Shown: positions 1 to 9,509, counted from the first letter of the stretch. The stretch is DNA of 29,217 nucleotides from Candidatus Auribacterota bacterium (GCA_016932965.1 JAFGBW010000292.1:1-29217), one strand, 5' to 3'. Program-made: numbers and translations. Notes: a model not told the origin generated them from the letters alone.

Positions 1-1080
1 AATAATATTTTAGTGGGGATCATGGGAAATCTTTCTCTGGCAAGGAGAGAACTCATCGGGTTTTCCGGCAGGGAGAGTGAAAATATCATCGAGATCCTCA
101 CGGAAGCTGAACGGGCTTCGGTTCAGGCGAGAAATCTGACTCATCAGCTTCTCAATTTTTCCATGGGGGATAGTCCTGTGAAAAAAACAGGTTCCATCGC
201 CTCTTTACTGAAAGAATCCGCTTCTTTTGTTTTGCGGGGTTCCAAAGTCCATGCTGAATTCGTCCTGGATAAGGAAATTCAGGAGGTTGAAATGGATGAG
301 GGGCAAATCAATCAGGTGATTCACAATGTGCTGATCAATTCCATGGAAGCCATGCCGGAGGGGGGCTGCATCCAAATCAGCGCGAGTAATCATGAGATCA
401 AATCCGGAGAAGGATTACCGCTTTCTCCCGGCCGGTATGTCAAAGTAATCGTAAAGGACCAGGGAGTGGGGATCCCGGATTCCATTTTATCCAAAATTTT
501 TGATCCTTACTTCACGACAAAGAAAAAAGGAAGCGGGTTGGGTCTGGCCAACGCTTATTCGATTATTCAGAGACATCTTGGACATATCATGGCTGAATCC
601 GAGCCGGGAAAAGGGACTGTTTTCACCTTTTTTCTTCCTGCCTTGACGAAAAAAACAGATGCAAAAGAAACAGACTCTCACCAGGTACCGTTGAAATCCG
701 GCTCCCATAAAAAAATTCTGGTCATGGACGATGAGGACATAGTCAGGGACCTTCTTGTTAAAATCCTTTCTCTTCTGGAATATGAAGTGGATTCTGCTAA
801 GGAAGGTCAGGAAGCGATTGATAAATATTTAAAATCTTTGAGTTCAGGGAAACCTTATCATGCGGTGATATTGGATCTAACTGTTCCGGGGGGAATGGGG
901 GGAAGAGAAACCATGCAGGAACTTATAAAAATCAATCCGCAGATCAAAGCCCTGGTCTCAAGCGGTTATTCCATGGATACGATTTTGGCTGATTATAAAC
1001 AATGCGGTTTTATGGCGGTTCTCTCCAAACCTTATCAGGTCGAAAAATTGAGCGATATTCTCTCTAAAATTCTGGATTGA
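1..1080 (+). CDS. Hybrid sensor histidine kinase with C-terminal receiver domain (5' partial)
   Basis: The reading frame is open to the window edge and begins with NNILVGIMGNLSLAR, which resembles the end of the HisKA phosphoacceptor helix (H-D-x-N-N-x-L). The phosphorylated His and any sensor domain therefore lie just upstream. An HATPase_c domain follows: an N-box near bases 304-370 (QVIHNVLINSMEAMPEGG), a G1 box DQGVGIPD, an F-box FDPYFTT and a G2 box GSGLGLA. After a short linker there is a CheY-like receiver with an acidic pair (MDDED), phospho-Asp in ILDLTVPGG (about base 874) and a conserved Lys in LSKPYQ. The protein should autophosphorylate and relay phosphate to its own receiver. 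No DNA-binding output domain is present, so a partner is expected elsewhere. The stop lies 12 bases before the next gene, so the two may be co-transcribed. The signal sensed cannot be told from this fragment. Confidence 0.93.
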   Translation, partial: NNILVGIMGNLSLARRELIGFSGRESENIIEILTEAERASVQARNLTHQLLNFSMGDSPVKKTGSIASLLKESASFVLRGSKVHAEFVLDKEIQEVEMDEGQINQVIHNVLINSMEAMPEGGCIQISASNHEIKSGEGLPLSPGRYVKVIVKDQGVGIPDSILSKIFDPYFTTKKKGSGLGLANAYSIIQRHLGHIMAESEPGKGTVFTFFLPALTKKTDAKETDSHQVPLKSGSHKKILVMDDEDIVRDLLVKILSLLEYEVDSAKEGQEAIDKYLKSLSSGKPYHAVILDLTVPGGMGGRETMQELIKINPQIKALVSSGYSMDTILADYKQCGFMAVLSKPYQVEKLSDILSKILD

Positions 1081-1092
1081 GCCAGTTACAAG

Positions 1093-2595
1093 ATGCTTTC
1101 TGAAAAAAAATTCTGTTCACTGTCTTCAACTCAGGTTCAATACGCCCTATTATTGATTCTTCTCGTGTTCATCATTTATTTCCCTGTGATTCAAAATGAA
1201 TTCGTGAACTGGGATGACAATATCAATATATATGACGTTGGTTTGTATCACCAGAGCGATGCCCTGAAAAGGATATGGTTTTCCTTTGATATGCCCAGCT
1301 ATCTGCCATTAACCGATACCTTGTGGTATCTGGAAGCGAAGGTGGCAGGAACATCTTCACATTCGGCGGGATTTTATCATTGGGTCAGCATCGTGCTTCA
1401 TTTGATGAATGTCCTGCTTGTTTTTATCTTAACCGGAAAATGGGGTTTCAATCCGTTGATTTCATTTTTTTGCGCCGCGTTGTTCGGGGTTCATCCTCTG
1501 AGAGTAGAAAACGTGGCCTGGGCCACTGAACAGAAAAGCCTTTTATCAGGAGTTTTCGTCTGGCTGTCCTGGATTTATTTTTTAAAAAGGGCACAACAAG
1601 ACACGGACTCATTAAAAGCATCTTTTGTGAGTCTGGTCTTTTTTTGCTTTTCCCTCTTGTCTAAACAGAGCGCGATTTTTTTGCCGGTCATTTTTATTTT
1701 GGCGGATTGGTATAGGGGAAAAGATTTCAGGGGGTGTAGAAGTTTTTTCATTTATCTCCCTTATCTCATGATCACCTTTATTTTTAGCTCCATCCATTAT
1801 TACAGGGAAGTGACGTTATATTACGCAGCCGGGAGAGTGACGTCTTTTTCCGCTCTGGAGCATCTTCTTCTTGCTCCCAGGGTATTGGCTGGCTATATCC
1901 GGAATTTTTTATGGCCTATGCAATTGAATCTGGTTTATCCCAAATGGGATCCTGGAAGCGGGTTTCTTTTAAATTGGGTTTATTTTGCGGTGTTCGTCAC
2001 AGCTATTTCAGCTTTGTTTCTTAGTCTGATAAGAAGGAAGTATCGACTGATGGTATTTTGCCTGTTCTCTTTTATTCTGTTTCTTCTGCCTGTCTCAGGA
2101 CTGATCGATATGCCGTATCTTCCTTATTCCTTTATATCGGACCGTCATATGTATTTACCCCTTTTATTTGTTGTAGTGCCTGTCGTTTATGGGCTGATGA
2201 AAATACCAAAAAAAATAGGGATAATATTATTATGCTTTTTGTTCATCTGGTGGGGAAAAATCACTTCCGATATGATCCCCTTCTGGCGCAATAGCGTGAC
2301 TCTTTATCATCATGCTACTTCTTTGCAGAGGGATTTTTTCATAGGGTATTTTAATCTGGGAAACCATTATTTTACGAATGGCCGTTTTAACGATGCAAAA
2401 GGGGCTTATTTACGCTGTCTTGAAATTCAGCCTTCGTATTTGCCGGCTTTGACTAATCTGGGTTATGTTGCGTATGCATTGCAATCCTATGATGAAGCCC
2501 TTATCCGGTTCAGGCAGGTTCTTGCCGTACAGGAAAATCCTTATGCCAGAGAGGGACTGGAATTGGTTCTCCGGAAAATATCCGAGGAGAAATGA
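1093..2595 (+). CDS. Polytopic GT-C-type membrane protein with C-terminal TPRs
   Basis: The protein has 500 residues. An N-terminal membrane helix (about 17-34) is followed by FVNWDDNINIYD, an Asp-Asp motif in the first extracytoplasmic loop typical of GT-C glycosyltransferases and of the TMTC/DUF1736-like proteins. Many hydrophobic segments follow up to about residue 400. The last 90 or so residues hold at least two tetratricopeptide repeats (YFNLGNHYFTNGRFNDAKGA and NLGYVAYALQSYDEALIRFR). By family analogy it would transfer a sugar from a polyprenyl-phosphate donor to an acceptor outside the membrane, with the TPRs binding a partner. Donor and acceptor are unknown. The start is 12 bases after the kinase stop and lacks a strong Shine-Dalgarno sequence. 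The 3' end overlaps the opposing radical SAM gene by 55 bases. A non-enzymatic TPR membrane protein is an alternative. Confidence 0.85.
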   Translation: MLSEKKFCSLSSTQVQYALLLILLVFIIYFPVIQNEFVNWDDNINIYDVGLYHQSDALKRIWFSFDMPSYLPLTDTLWYLEAKVAGTSSHSAGFYHWVSIVLHLMNVLLVFILTGKWGFNPLISFFCAALFGVHPLRVENVAWATEQKSLLSGVFVWLSWIYFLKRAQQDTDSLKASFVSLVFFCFSLLSKQSAIFLPVIFILADWYRGKDFRGCRSFFIYLPYLMITFIFSSIHYYREVTLYYAAGRVTSFSALEHLLLAPRVLAGYIRNFLWPMQLNLVYPKWDPGSGFLLNWVYFAVFVTAISALFLSLIRRKYRLMVFCLFSFILFLLPVSGLIDMPYLPYSFISDRHMYLPLLFVVVPVVYGLMKIPKKIGIILLCFLFIWWGKITSDMIPFWRNSVTLYHHATSLQRDFFIGYFNLGNHYFTNGRFNDAKGAYLRCLEIQPSYLPALTNLGYVAYALQSYDEALIRFRQVLAVQENPYAREGLELVLRKISEEK

Positions 2596-3620
2596 CGAGA
2601 AAGCACCTTGCTCCAAATCGATTGACTTTCCATGCATAGATACAGCGGCACAGCTCTATTCAAACTGCGGATATAGGCAGTGATTGTTCTGTACATTTGT
2701 TCGCGGATCGGACGGAAATAACGGTATTTCCCGTCTTTCCCCGGGAATAATTCCCCCAATACAATGGAACTTTCAGGATGGTTTGTTCTGATGATTTTGT
2801 CCATCTTTGCCGGGTATCTCAATGCCCCAAGGCTGATCCAGGCTATTTTATCGGCAGGGATCTGATCAAACAGGATTTTTACGGTTGTTTTGTATTCTTT
2901 TTCCCATTCAGGATAGTGAATGAGGGGATCAAAATGAAAACCAACGCCATAACCTGCTTTCAGGCAGGTTGCCGCGGCCATGATCCTTTCTTCAAGCAAG
3001 GGCGCGTGTTTTTCTTCTTCGCGAATGATCCGGGCCGGGTTCAATGACCAGGAAATAACGATGTTATTGGAAGGTGGGGGCTTTTCAGGCAAATGCTGGA
3101 TTTGTGTCGTTTTAGTTTTTAATTCAAAGAGAGCGTCATGCCAATTTGCAAAGTAGGAAATGAGTTTTCTGCTGTGTCCGGTTAAGTGATCCAGGATGAG
3201 GCTATCGGTCAATTCGCCCGTACCGATTCTGAAAAATTTTTTTCGAAAAGACCTTTTAGTTTCATCAAGTTCTGTAAATAAATCATCCAAATTGGTATAG
3301 ACTGTCAGATACGGATTGTTCAGATATCCTTGAAGAATGCAGTAGGTGCAGCCGATAGGACAGTTGGTTGCCAGATTGATGAAATAATATCCGCAACAGA
3401 TGTGATTTTTTGTGCAGGGACAAGGTTTTAAGAATTTCCCCTCCTGTTTGGCCAGGATCAGGATCTTATCCGATGGAAGGGGTTTTTTTGAGACAACCTC
3501 GGACAGATGAGACACGATATGGACAGGCGTTCCTTGGAGGTTTGAAAGTATTTCCTGTGTATGGACTAAAGAAAGGACCCTTTGTTCAATGTAAACAGCA
3601 TCAGGAAAAAAAAACGGCAT
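2541..3620 (-). CDS. Spore photoproduct lyase-like radical SAM protein
   Basis: The protein has 359 residues. The radical SAM cluster motif CPIGCTYC (C87, C91, C94; a CxxxCxxC pattern) sits in NCPIGCTYCILQGYLN, which is close to the motif context of SPL/SplB-type proteins. Four more cysteines precede it (PCPCT and ICC, residues 67-76). Later blocks such as SWSLNPARIIREEEKHAPLLEERI and GFHFDPLIHYPEWE also fit this family. Characterised SPL reverses the UV thymine dimer of spores, but many homologues occur in non-sporulating bacteria and their substrates are unknown. I see no sporulation gene here. The ATG directly follows the TAA of the upstream aminomutase gene, so the two are probably translationally coupled. 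The end overlaps the opposing TPR membrane gene by 55 bases. The family call is good; the substrate is open. Confidence 0.85.
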   Translation of the reverse strand: MPFFFPDAVYIEQRVLSLVHTQEILSNLQGTPVHIVSHLSEVVSKKPLPSDKILILAKQEGKFLKPCPCTKNHICCGYYFINLATNCPIGCTYCILQGYLNNPYLTVYTNLDDLFTELDETKRSFRKKFFRIGTGELTDSLILDHLTGHSRKLISYFANWHDALFELKTKTTQIQHLPEKPPPSNNIVISWSLNPARIIREEEKHAPLLEERIMAAATCLKAGYGVGFHFDPLIHYPEWEKEYKTTVKILFDQIPADKIAWISLGALRYPAKMDKIIRTNHPESSIVLGELFPGKDGKYRYFRPIREQMYRTITAYIRSLNRAVPLYLCMESQSIWSKVLSRHFSSDIFRRTNSSPSLA

Positions 3621-4796
3621 TTATATCTTCAAACTGAGCATCATTTCTTCAGCGTGAACGTGTTCCGGATTTTTTCTGGGTGAGGACTGGGTTTCCTCTT
3701 TATATTCGTAGATTTTTCCCGCCCAGTTCCGCAGACGAACCATGCCGTCTTTCTGAGACATGATATTATTGGGTTCAATGGGAATTTTTCCTCCTCCGCC
3801 GGGCGCGTCCAGAACATAGGTCGGCACCGCGTAGCCTGTTGTGAACCCCCTCAATTTTCTCATGATGCCTATCCCTTTTGTGATGGAGGTTCGCAGGTGG
3901 CTGGTACCTTTTACGAGATCACAATGATAAAGATAATAAGGCCGGATCCGGAAAGTGAGGAGTTTTTGAACCAGGGCTTTCATGGTTTCCGCGGAATCGT
4001 TGATCCCGCGCAATAGAACCGACTGGCAGCCTAAAGGAATGCCTGCTTTGCATAGTTTCGATGTGGCTTCCTTCACTTCTGGAGTCAATTCTTTTGGATT
4101 GTTCACATGCACGGATATGAACAAGGGATGATATTTCTCGAGCATGGTGCATAATTTGTCCGTGATACGCTGGGGCAGAACAATAGGAATGCGGGAACCG
4201 ATTCTCACCAATTCGACATGGGGGATCTCTCGTAGAGATTTTAAGATCATCTCGATCCGTTCATCGCTCATCAATAACGGGTCTCCTCCGGAAATGAGAA
4301 CATCCCTGACCTTTTTGTTGCCTCGGATGTAATCCAGTCCCTTTTCCACGGTTTCATTGAAATGCAATCCGCTGTTGTGTCCAACCAGTCTTGAACGCGT
4401 ACAGTAACGGCAATAGACAGCGCAAATGTCCGTGGCAAGAAAAAGAACTCTGTCCGGATAACGATGCACGATTCCAGGAACAGGAGAATGGCCGTCTTCA
4501 CCGCATGGATCAGACATTTCCAATGGTGAAATATATTTTTCTTTTCCTGAAGGGATAAACTGTTTTCTGATAGGACAATTGGGGTCATTCGGGTCCATCA
4601 GGGAGAGAATATAAGGAGTGACAGCAGTAATAAAATGCTTCTTGGAAGTGAGTCCCTCAATTTCATCTTCACTTAATTTCAAGTATGGTTCAAATTCTGT
4701 TTTTTTGCAGAGGCGATGTTGTAATTGCCATCGCCAATCTTTCCATTCTCTGCTCTCCTGAATTGTTTTTGAAAAATAATCAATAATTGTTCTCAT
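3621..4796 (-). CDS. kamA: Lysine 2,3-aminomutase (radical SAM, PLP)
   Basis: The enzyme converts L-lysine to beta-lysine with S-adenosylmethionine, a [4Fe-4S] cluster and pyridoxal phosphate. In this 391-residue protein the cluster cysteines are C125, C129 and C132 (CAVYCRYC), followed by R134. The substrate-amine aspartates are D293 (HCDLVKG) and D330 (VLDAPGGGG), and the PLP lysine is K337. As far as I recall, these are the same residue numbers as in the Clostridium subterminale enzyme. Keeping both aspartates argues against the glutamate 2,3-aminomutase variant. The tail after K337, including MSQKDGMVRLRNW, resembles full-length KAM more than short EpmB. An AAGGA sequence lies about 10 bases before the ATG. 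The neighbours are the SPL-like gene directly downstream and two ATP-grasp ligases upstream, beyond a terminator-like hairpin. No ablB-type acetyltransferase, efp or epmA is in the window. Confidence 0.94.
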   Translation of the reverse strand: MRTIIDYFSKTIQESREWKDWRWQLQHRLCKKTEFEPYLKLSEDEIEGLTSKKHFITAVTPYILSLMDPNDPNCPIRKQFIPSGKEKYISPLEMSDPCGEDGHSPVPGIVHRYPDRVLFLATDICAVYCRYCTRSRLVGHNSGLHFNETVEKGLDYIRGNKKVRDVLISGGDPLLMSDERIEMILKSLREIPHVELVRIGSRIPIVLPQRITDKLCTMLEKYHPLFISVHVNNPKELTPEVKEATSKLCKAGIPLGCQSVLLRGINDSAETMKALVQKLLTFRIRPYYLYHCDLVKGTSHLRTSITKGIGIMRKLRGFTTGYAVPTYVLDAPGGGGKIPIEPNNIMSQKDGMVRLRNWAGKIYEYKEETQSSPRKNPEHVHAEEMMLSLKI

Positions 4797-4859
4797 TTTA
4801 TATGAATCCTTCTAATTAACATTAGTATATTATTTACTTTTATTAAACTAAAGAATAAA

Positions 4860-4878
4860 AAATCAAAGCATTTGATTT
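4860..4878. repeat. Perfect AT-rich inverted repeat upstream of kamA
   Basis: AAATCAAA and TTTGATTT form an 8-base perfect inverted repeat around a 3-base loop. On the minus strand it is followed by a short T-run, so it could be a weak terminator. It could equally be an operator in the kamA leader, since it lies about 65 bases before the kamA start. AT-rich hairpins also arise by chance, so the function is uncertain. Confidence 0.35.
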
Positions 4879-4952
4879 CCTCCATGCATTTTGGATCATA
4901 CTGGGATGAAAGTAGATATGCTGTTCAAATTGATCGGAAAAGAGTCATCGAA

Positions 4953-4990
4953 GAAAAAAAATGATGAGCACCGTCTACACGGGTCATCAT
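4953..4990 (-). terminator. Terminator-like hairpin after the ATP-grasp operon
   Basis: Read on the minus strand, ATGATGA pairs with TCATCAT, and an inner CCG pairs with CGG around loop TGTAGA, with a small asymmetric internal loop. A run of eight T residues follows directly. This is the layout of an intrinsic terminator about 90 bases after the second ATP-grasp gene. It suggests that kamA is mainly transcribed from its own promoter. Confidence 0.6.
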
Positions 4991-5080
4991 CATCGGAAAG
5001 AGAACTTTCCACAGCCTGTTGAAATGTCACTTTTATTAATATCCTTTTATTAGGATTCATAACATACTATATAGATAATT

Positions 5081-6064
5081 TCATTTTCTAAAAAATATTT
5101 CAATCATTTTTTTATAATCCCATCCTTTTTGTTTTAAAGCCCTTACAAACCCTGCGTCTGGACTCAGACACGGATTCGGATTGACGTCTATGACATATGG
5201 ATTATCATTGTGATCAACACGAAAATCAACACGCCCGTAATGGCGCAAACGCATCGCATGATACACATGAAGAGCCATGTCAATTATTTTATGTTCCAGC
5301 TGTGAATTGATTTTTGCAGGGCAAATCGCCTTGGACCCGATATAGGCTTCACTTCTTTTTTGCCATTTTGCCTCATAGGTCAATATATGAGGATGGCCTG
5401 ATTTCATATTGGAATAATCAATTTCCGATAAGGGAAGCGTTTCTCCATCCAATATCGAGACATTGATTTCTCTCCCCTCAATATAATCTTCAATAAGAAT
5501 ACGCTGACCCACCTGCTTTCTGATCATCTTATAGGCGGCTTTTAATTCATCAAGGGTTCTGCATACATTTTGACGCACCAGTCCAACACTGCCGTCTTCA
5601 CAACAGGGTTTGATGATTTTTACGCAGGAGGGAGTTTTTAAATCCTGATCGGATTCAATCAGCTCGCTTTCAGGAACAGCTATTCCCAATGATTTTAAAT
5701 AAATACTGGTTTTGAATTTATCCAGGCAAAATATCAGCGTCTCTGCCGGGCTCCCGGAATAAGGAATATTCAGCAGTTCCAATATACCTGCAATCCAAGC
5801 TTCTCCGTGGGAAATGCCGTTGGCTTCTTCGCAGAAATTGATGATGAAATCCGTATTCTTGTCACGGATTTTCTCCAGAAGGGCCATCATATCAGGAAGT
5901 GTGAAAGGATAGGGAACACAAAACACATCCGGAACAACAGGATGAAGGGCTTTGATAAAATCTCTGACTGTTGAATCTTCTACCTTGTCATCGTCGTGAC
6001 GATAGGTTTCTCCGGGAACTTGGTTGTATAATATGGCGGGATGTTGATAAGGAAGTGAATTCAT
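5081..6064 (-). CDS. ATP-grasp ligase, D-Ala-D-Ala ligase-like (second of a pair)
   Basis: This start gives 327 residues. It is chosen at the ATG that overlaps the upstream stop as ATGA; an upstream extension of 11 codons is possible but lacks that coupling. ATP-grasp landmarks are IIKPCCEDGSVG (K152, glycine-rich loop), EDYIEGREINV (E198), RVDF (D280) and VIDVNPNP (D293, N295) as Mg/ATP ligands. The N-terminal part (INFCEE, PYSGSPAETL) also follows the D-Ala-D-Ala ligase plan. The C-terminal acceptor region reads NPNPCLSPDAGF, not the Ddl consensus N-T-x-P-G-x-T, and the metal-ligand position is Asp instead of Glu. The reaction is probably ATP-dependent amide formation between two amino-acid-like substrates, not identified here. 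It is a divergent paralogue of the gene just upstream. It is unlikely to be the cell-wall Ddl. Confidence 0.85.
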   Translation of the reverse strand: MNSLPYQHPAILYNQVPGETYRHDDDKVEDSTVRDFIKALHPVVPDVFCVPYPFTLPDMMALLEKIRDKNTDFIINFCEEANGISHGEAWIAGILELLNIPYSGSPAETLIFCLDKFKTSIYLKSLGIAVPESELIESDQDLKTPSCVKIIKPCCEDGSVGLVRQNVCRTLDELKAAYKMIRKQVGQRILIEDYIEGREINVSILDGETLPLSEIDYSNMKSGHPHILTYEAKWQKRSEAYIGSKAICPAKINSQLEHKIIDMALHVYHAMRLRHYGRVDFRVDHNDNPYVIDVNPNPCLSPDAGFVRALKQKGWDYKKMIEIFFRK

Positions 6065-7059
6065 TGGCTCCGTTCTATGGCTGAGGTTAACACACAATTG
6101 ATGATATCAATATAATTGAGCCCTTTCGCCCTTGCTGCCTTGGGAAAACAGGAGTTGGCATGGGGATCCGGTATGATGCCTGGCAAGGGATTGATTTCGA
6201 TCACATTCACTTTTCCTGAAGCATCCTGACGCAAATCAATCCTGCACCAGTCCCTGCAGTTTAAAATCCGGAAGGCATTCCGGGCAGTGGCTTCAATTTC
6301 ATCCTTCAGTTCTTCCGATAATTTAGCAGGACAGGTGAATATTTCCAGCGGTTTTTCCGTTCTGTCCCAAATCCATTTGGCTTCGAAACTGTATAACCGG
6401 TTGGCTTCCGCAGGCAGAGAATCAAAGTTCAATTCCACAATCGGCAGGACTTTCAAAGAATCTCCGTTACCTAACATCGCCACAGTGAATTCCCTGCCGT
6501 TCAGAAAAGTTTCAACGATCATGGGTTGCTGAAATTTTTCCAGAAGCTCTCCGGTTTTTTTCAGAAGATTTTCATTGTTGTCAACGAGGTTATCATTATG
6601 GATTCCTTTGGAGGATCCTTCATAAAGCGGTTTCACGATGACCGGAAACGCCATTTTCTCCGGAAGTTTGGCAAGCGGTTTGTCGATTTCACACCAGGTT
6701 GCCGTGGGGATCCCGTGTTTCTGCAATTTTGTCTTGGTTCTGCTTTTATTCAGGCAGTTCATGAGCGTTTCAGGCCCGGAACCCGTGTAAGGAATATTCA
6801 ATTTTTCCAGTAACTGTGGAACAACGCTTTCCCGGTTCTCTCCGGTGAGACCTTCAGCGATATTGAAAACAAAATCCGGTTTAATGCTTGTCAGCTTCTC
6901 TTCGATTGCATCTCTTTGCATGCAGTCCACGACCTCAGCCTCATGTCCTAGAGTTTTTAAACCTTGTATGATGGTTTCGACTGTGGAAGGGTCATCCCAT
7001 TCGATGTATTTTTCAGAGTAACCGGCTGGCCGGATATTGCAGGTTAAGGCGATTCTCAT
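6061..7059 (-). CDS. ATP-grasp ligase, D-Ala-D-Ala ligase-like (first of a pair)
   Basis: The protein has 332 residues. It shows the three-part Ddl architecture: an N-terminal Rossmann-like part (FVFNIAEGLTGENRES, then PYTGSGPETL), an ATP-binding centre (K105 in LNKSRTK, K143 in VIVKPLYEGSSKG, E183 in VETFLNGREF) and a catalytic C-terminal part (D275 in RIDLR, E288 and N290 in VIEINPLPGI). After the Mg ligands it has PLPGIIPDPHANSC where Ddl has a T-x-P-G-x-T-type loop, so the acceptor substrate probably differs from D-alanine. It overlaps both neighbours by ATGA: the zinc-ribbon gene upstream and the second ligase downstream. That implies coordinated synthesis and perhaps a complex or two consecutive ligations. 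The substrate is unknown. The nearby lysine aminomutase makes beta-lysine a candidate, by inference only. Confidence 0.87.
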   Translation of the reverse strand: MRIALTCNIRPAGYSEKYIEWDDPSTVETIIQGLKTLGHEAEVVDCMQRDAIEEKLTSIKPDFVFNIAEGLTGENRESVVPQLLEKLNIPYTGSGPETLMNCLNKSRTKTKLQKHGIPTATWCEIDKPLAKLPEKMAFPVIVKPLYEGSSKGIHNDNLVDNNENLLKKTGELLEKFQQPMIVETFLNGREFTVAMLGNGDSLKVLPIVELNFDSLPAEANRLYSFEAKWIWDRTEKPLEIFTCPAKLSEELKDEIEATARNAFRILNCRDWCRIDLRQDASGKVNVIEINPLPGIIPDPHANSCFPKAARAKGLNYIDIINCVLTSAIERSQ

Positions 7060-7328
7060 GATTTTAGGTTATCAGAAGTTGAAGGTTTTGATTCAGTTTT
7101 TTTTTCTTCTGTCTTCTGTTTGTTCTCTTCCGGTTTTGGCCCTTTTTTCGTTTTAAAATCCGTTTCATAGAAACCTGAACCTTTAAAAATCAGCGCCGCT
7201 CCGGTACCAATGATGCGTTTAACAGGGCCCCCGCAGTCCGGGCATTCCTTTAATTTTTCAGCCTTGATGCTCTGAAATACTTCAAAAGTTTTTTTACACT
7301 GATTGCATTCATAATCATAAGTCGGCAT
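7056..7328 (-). CDS. FmdB-family zinc-ribbon protein
   Basis: The protein has 90 residues. It opens with MPTYDYECNQC, the hallmark of the FmdB/CxxC_CxxC_SSSS regulatory-protein family. Two CxxC knuckles (CNQC and CPDC) should bind one zinc. The segment GSGFYETDFK that follows the ribbon is also family-typical. The last 35 or so residues are a low-complexity Lys/Glu/Ser tail, probably disordered. Despite the historical name, no general molecular function is established, and links to amidase-gene regulation come from few cases. A clear AAAGGA lies 8 bases before the ATG. The gene overlaps the first ATP-grasp gene by ATGA, so it leads that operon and may act as a small accessory protein for it. 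Confidence 0.9.
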   Translation of the reverse strand: MPTYDYECNQCKKTFEVFQSIKAEKLKECPDCGGPVKRIIGTGAALIFKGSGFYETDFKTKKGPKPEENKQKTEEKKTESKPSTSDNLKS

Positions 7329-7394
7329 AAATCGATTCCTTTTGCATGATATGCTTCTATCATAATGAAATATTTTTAATCAACTTCATTTCTT

Positions 7395-7431
7395 AAAAAA
7401 AAACCGGACAGGAAAAAATCCTGTCCGGTTT
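7395..7431 (-). terminator. Intrinsic terminator of the groESL unit
   Basis: On the minus strand a 13-base perfect stem (AAACCGGACAGGA with TCCTGTCCGGTTT) encloses a five-T loop and runs directly into a long T-tract. This is a textbook Rho-independent terminator placed about 115 bases after groEL and 65 bases before the FmdB-like gene. It therefore separates the chaperone unit from the ligase operon. The stretch between it and groEL is AT-rich and holds no gene that I can see. Confidence 0.92.
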
Positions 7432-7544
7432 GATCGTTTTTATCAAAAAAGAAAACAAATTAAAGAGAATGATCTGAAAAAATAATGGCGCAAAAATCAT
7501 TTTCCCGACATTATTCAGGGTCTTCTCTATTTTTTTCTTTTTTT

Positions 7545-9197
<1,653 letters not shown>

Positions 9198-9215
9198 TCA
9201 TTGTCTCCTTATTTA

Positions 9216-9509
9216 TTAGTTTATCTTTGCAAGGATGTCTTCTTCCCGCATGATCATATAGTCTTCTCCGTCTATCTTTACTTCGGTGCCTGCATAAGAG
9301 GTAAAAATAATGCGGTCCCCGGCTTTGACTGAAAGAGGTACTCTTTCCCCTTTGTCATTGACTTTTCCTTCGCCCACGGAGATGATTTCCGCTTCTTTCG
9401 GTTTTTCCTGTGCTGAATCAGGAAGAACAATGCCCCCTTTTGTTTTTTGTACAGGATCCAATCTCTTCACTAAGACTCTGTCTCCCAATGGAGTAACTTT
9501 CATAGCCAT
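9216..9509 (-). CDS. groS: 10 kDa co-chaperonin GroES
   Basis: The protein has 97 residues. It begins [19 protein letters not shown], with the mobile loop around [16 protein letters not shown], a [16 protein letters not shown] core strand region and the C-terminal [12 protein letters not shown]. It caps the GroEL ring as a heptamer. The first ATG has GGAG 8 bases upstream; the second Met, two codons later, is the alternative start and matches many homologues. It forms the usual groES-groEL pair on the minus strand. No CIRCE element is visible upstream. Confidence 0.98.
   Translation of the reverse strand: MAMKVTPLGDRVLVKRLDPVQKTKGGIVLPDSAQEKPKEAEIISVGEGKVNDKGERVPLSVKAGDRIIFTSYAGTEVKIDGEDYMIMREEDILAKIN

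Noticed and set aside
4906-5022. A 38-codon plus-strand ORF (starts MKVDMLFKLIGK) in the gap upstream of kamA
   Set aside because: No convincing ribosome-binding site, a Ser/Lys-rich composition, and it runs straight through the minus-strand terminator hairpin. Probably chance or a relic.
6065-6097. Upstream start for the second ATP-grasp gene
   Set aside because: The ATG at 6064 forms the same ATGA overlap seen at the preceding junction, and the 11 additional residues show no family features.
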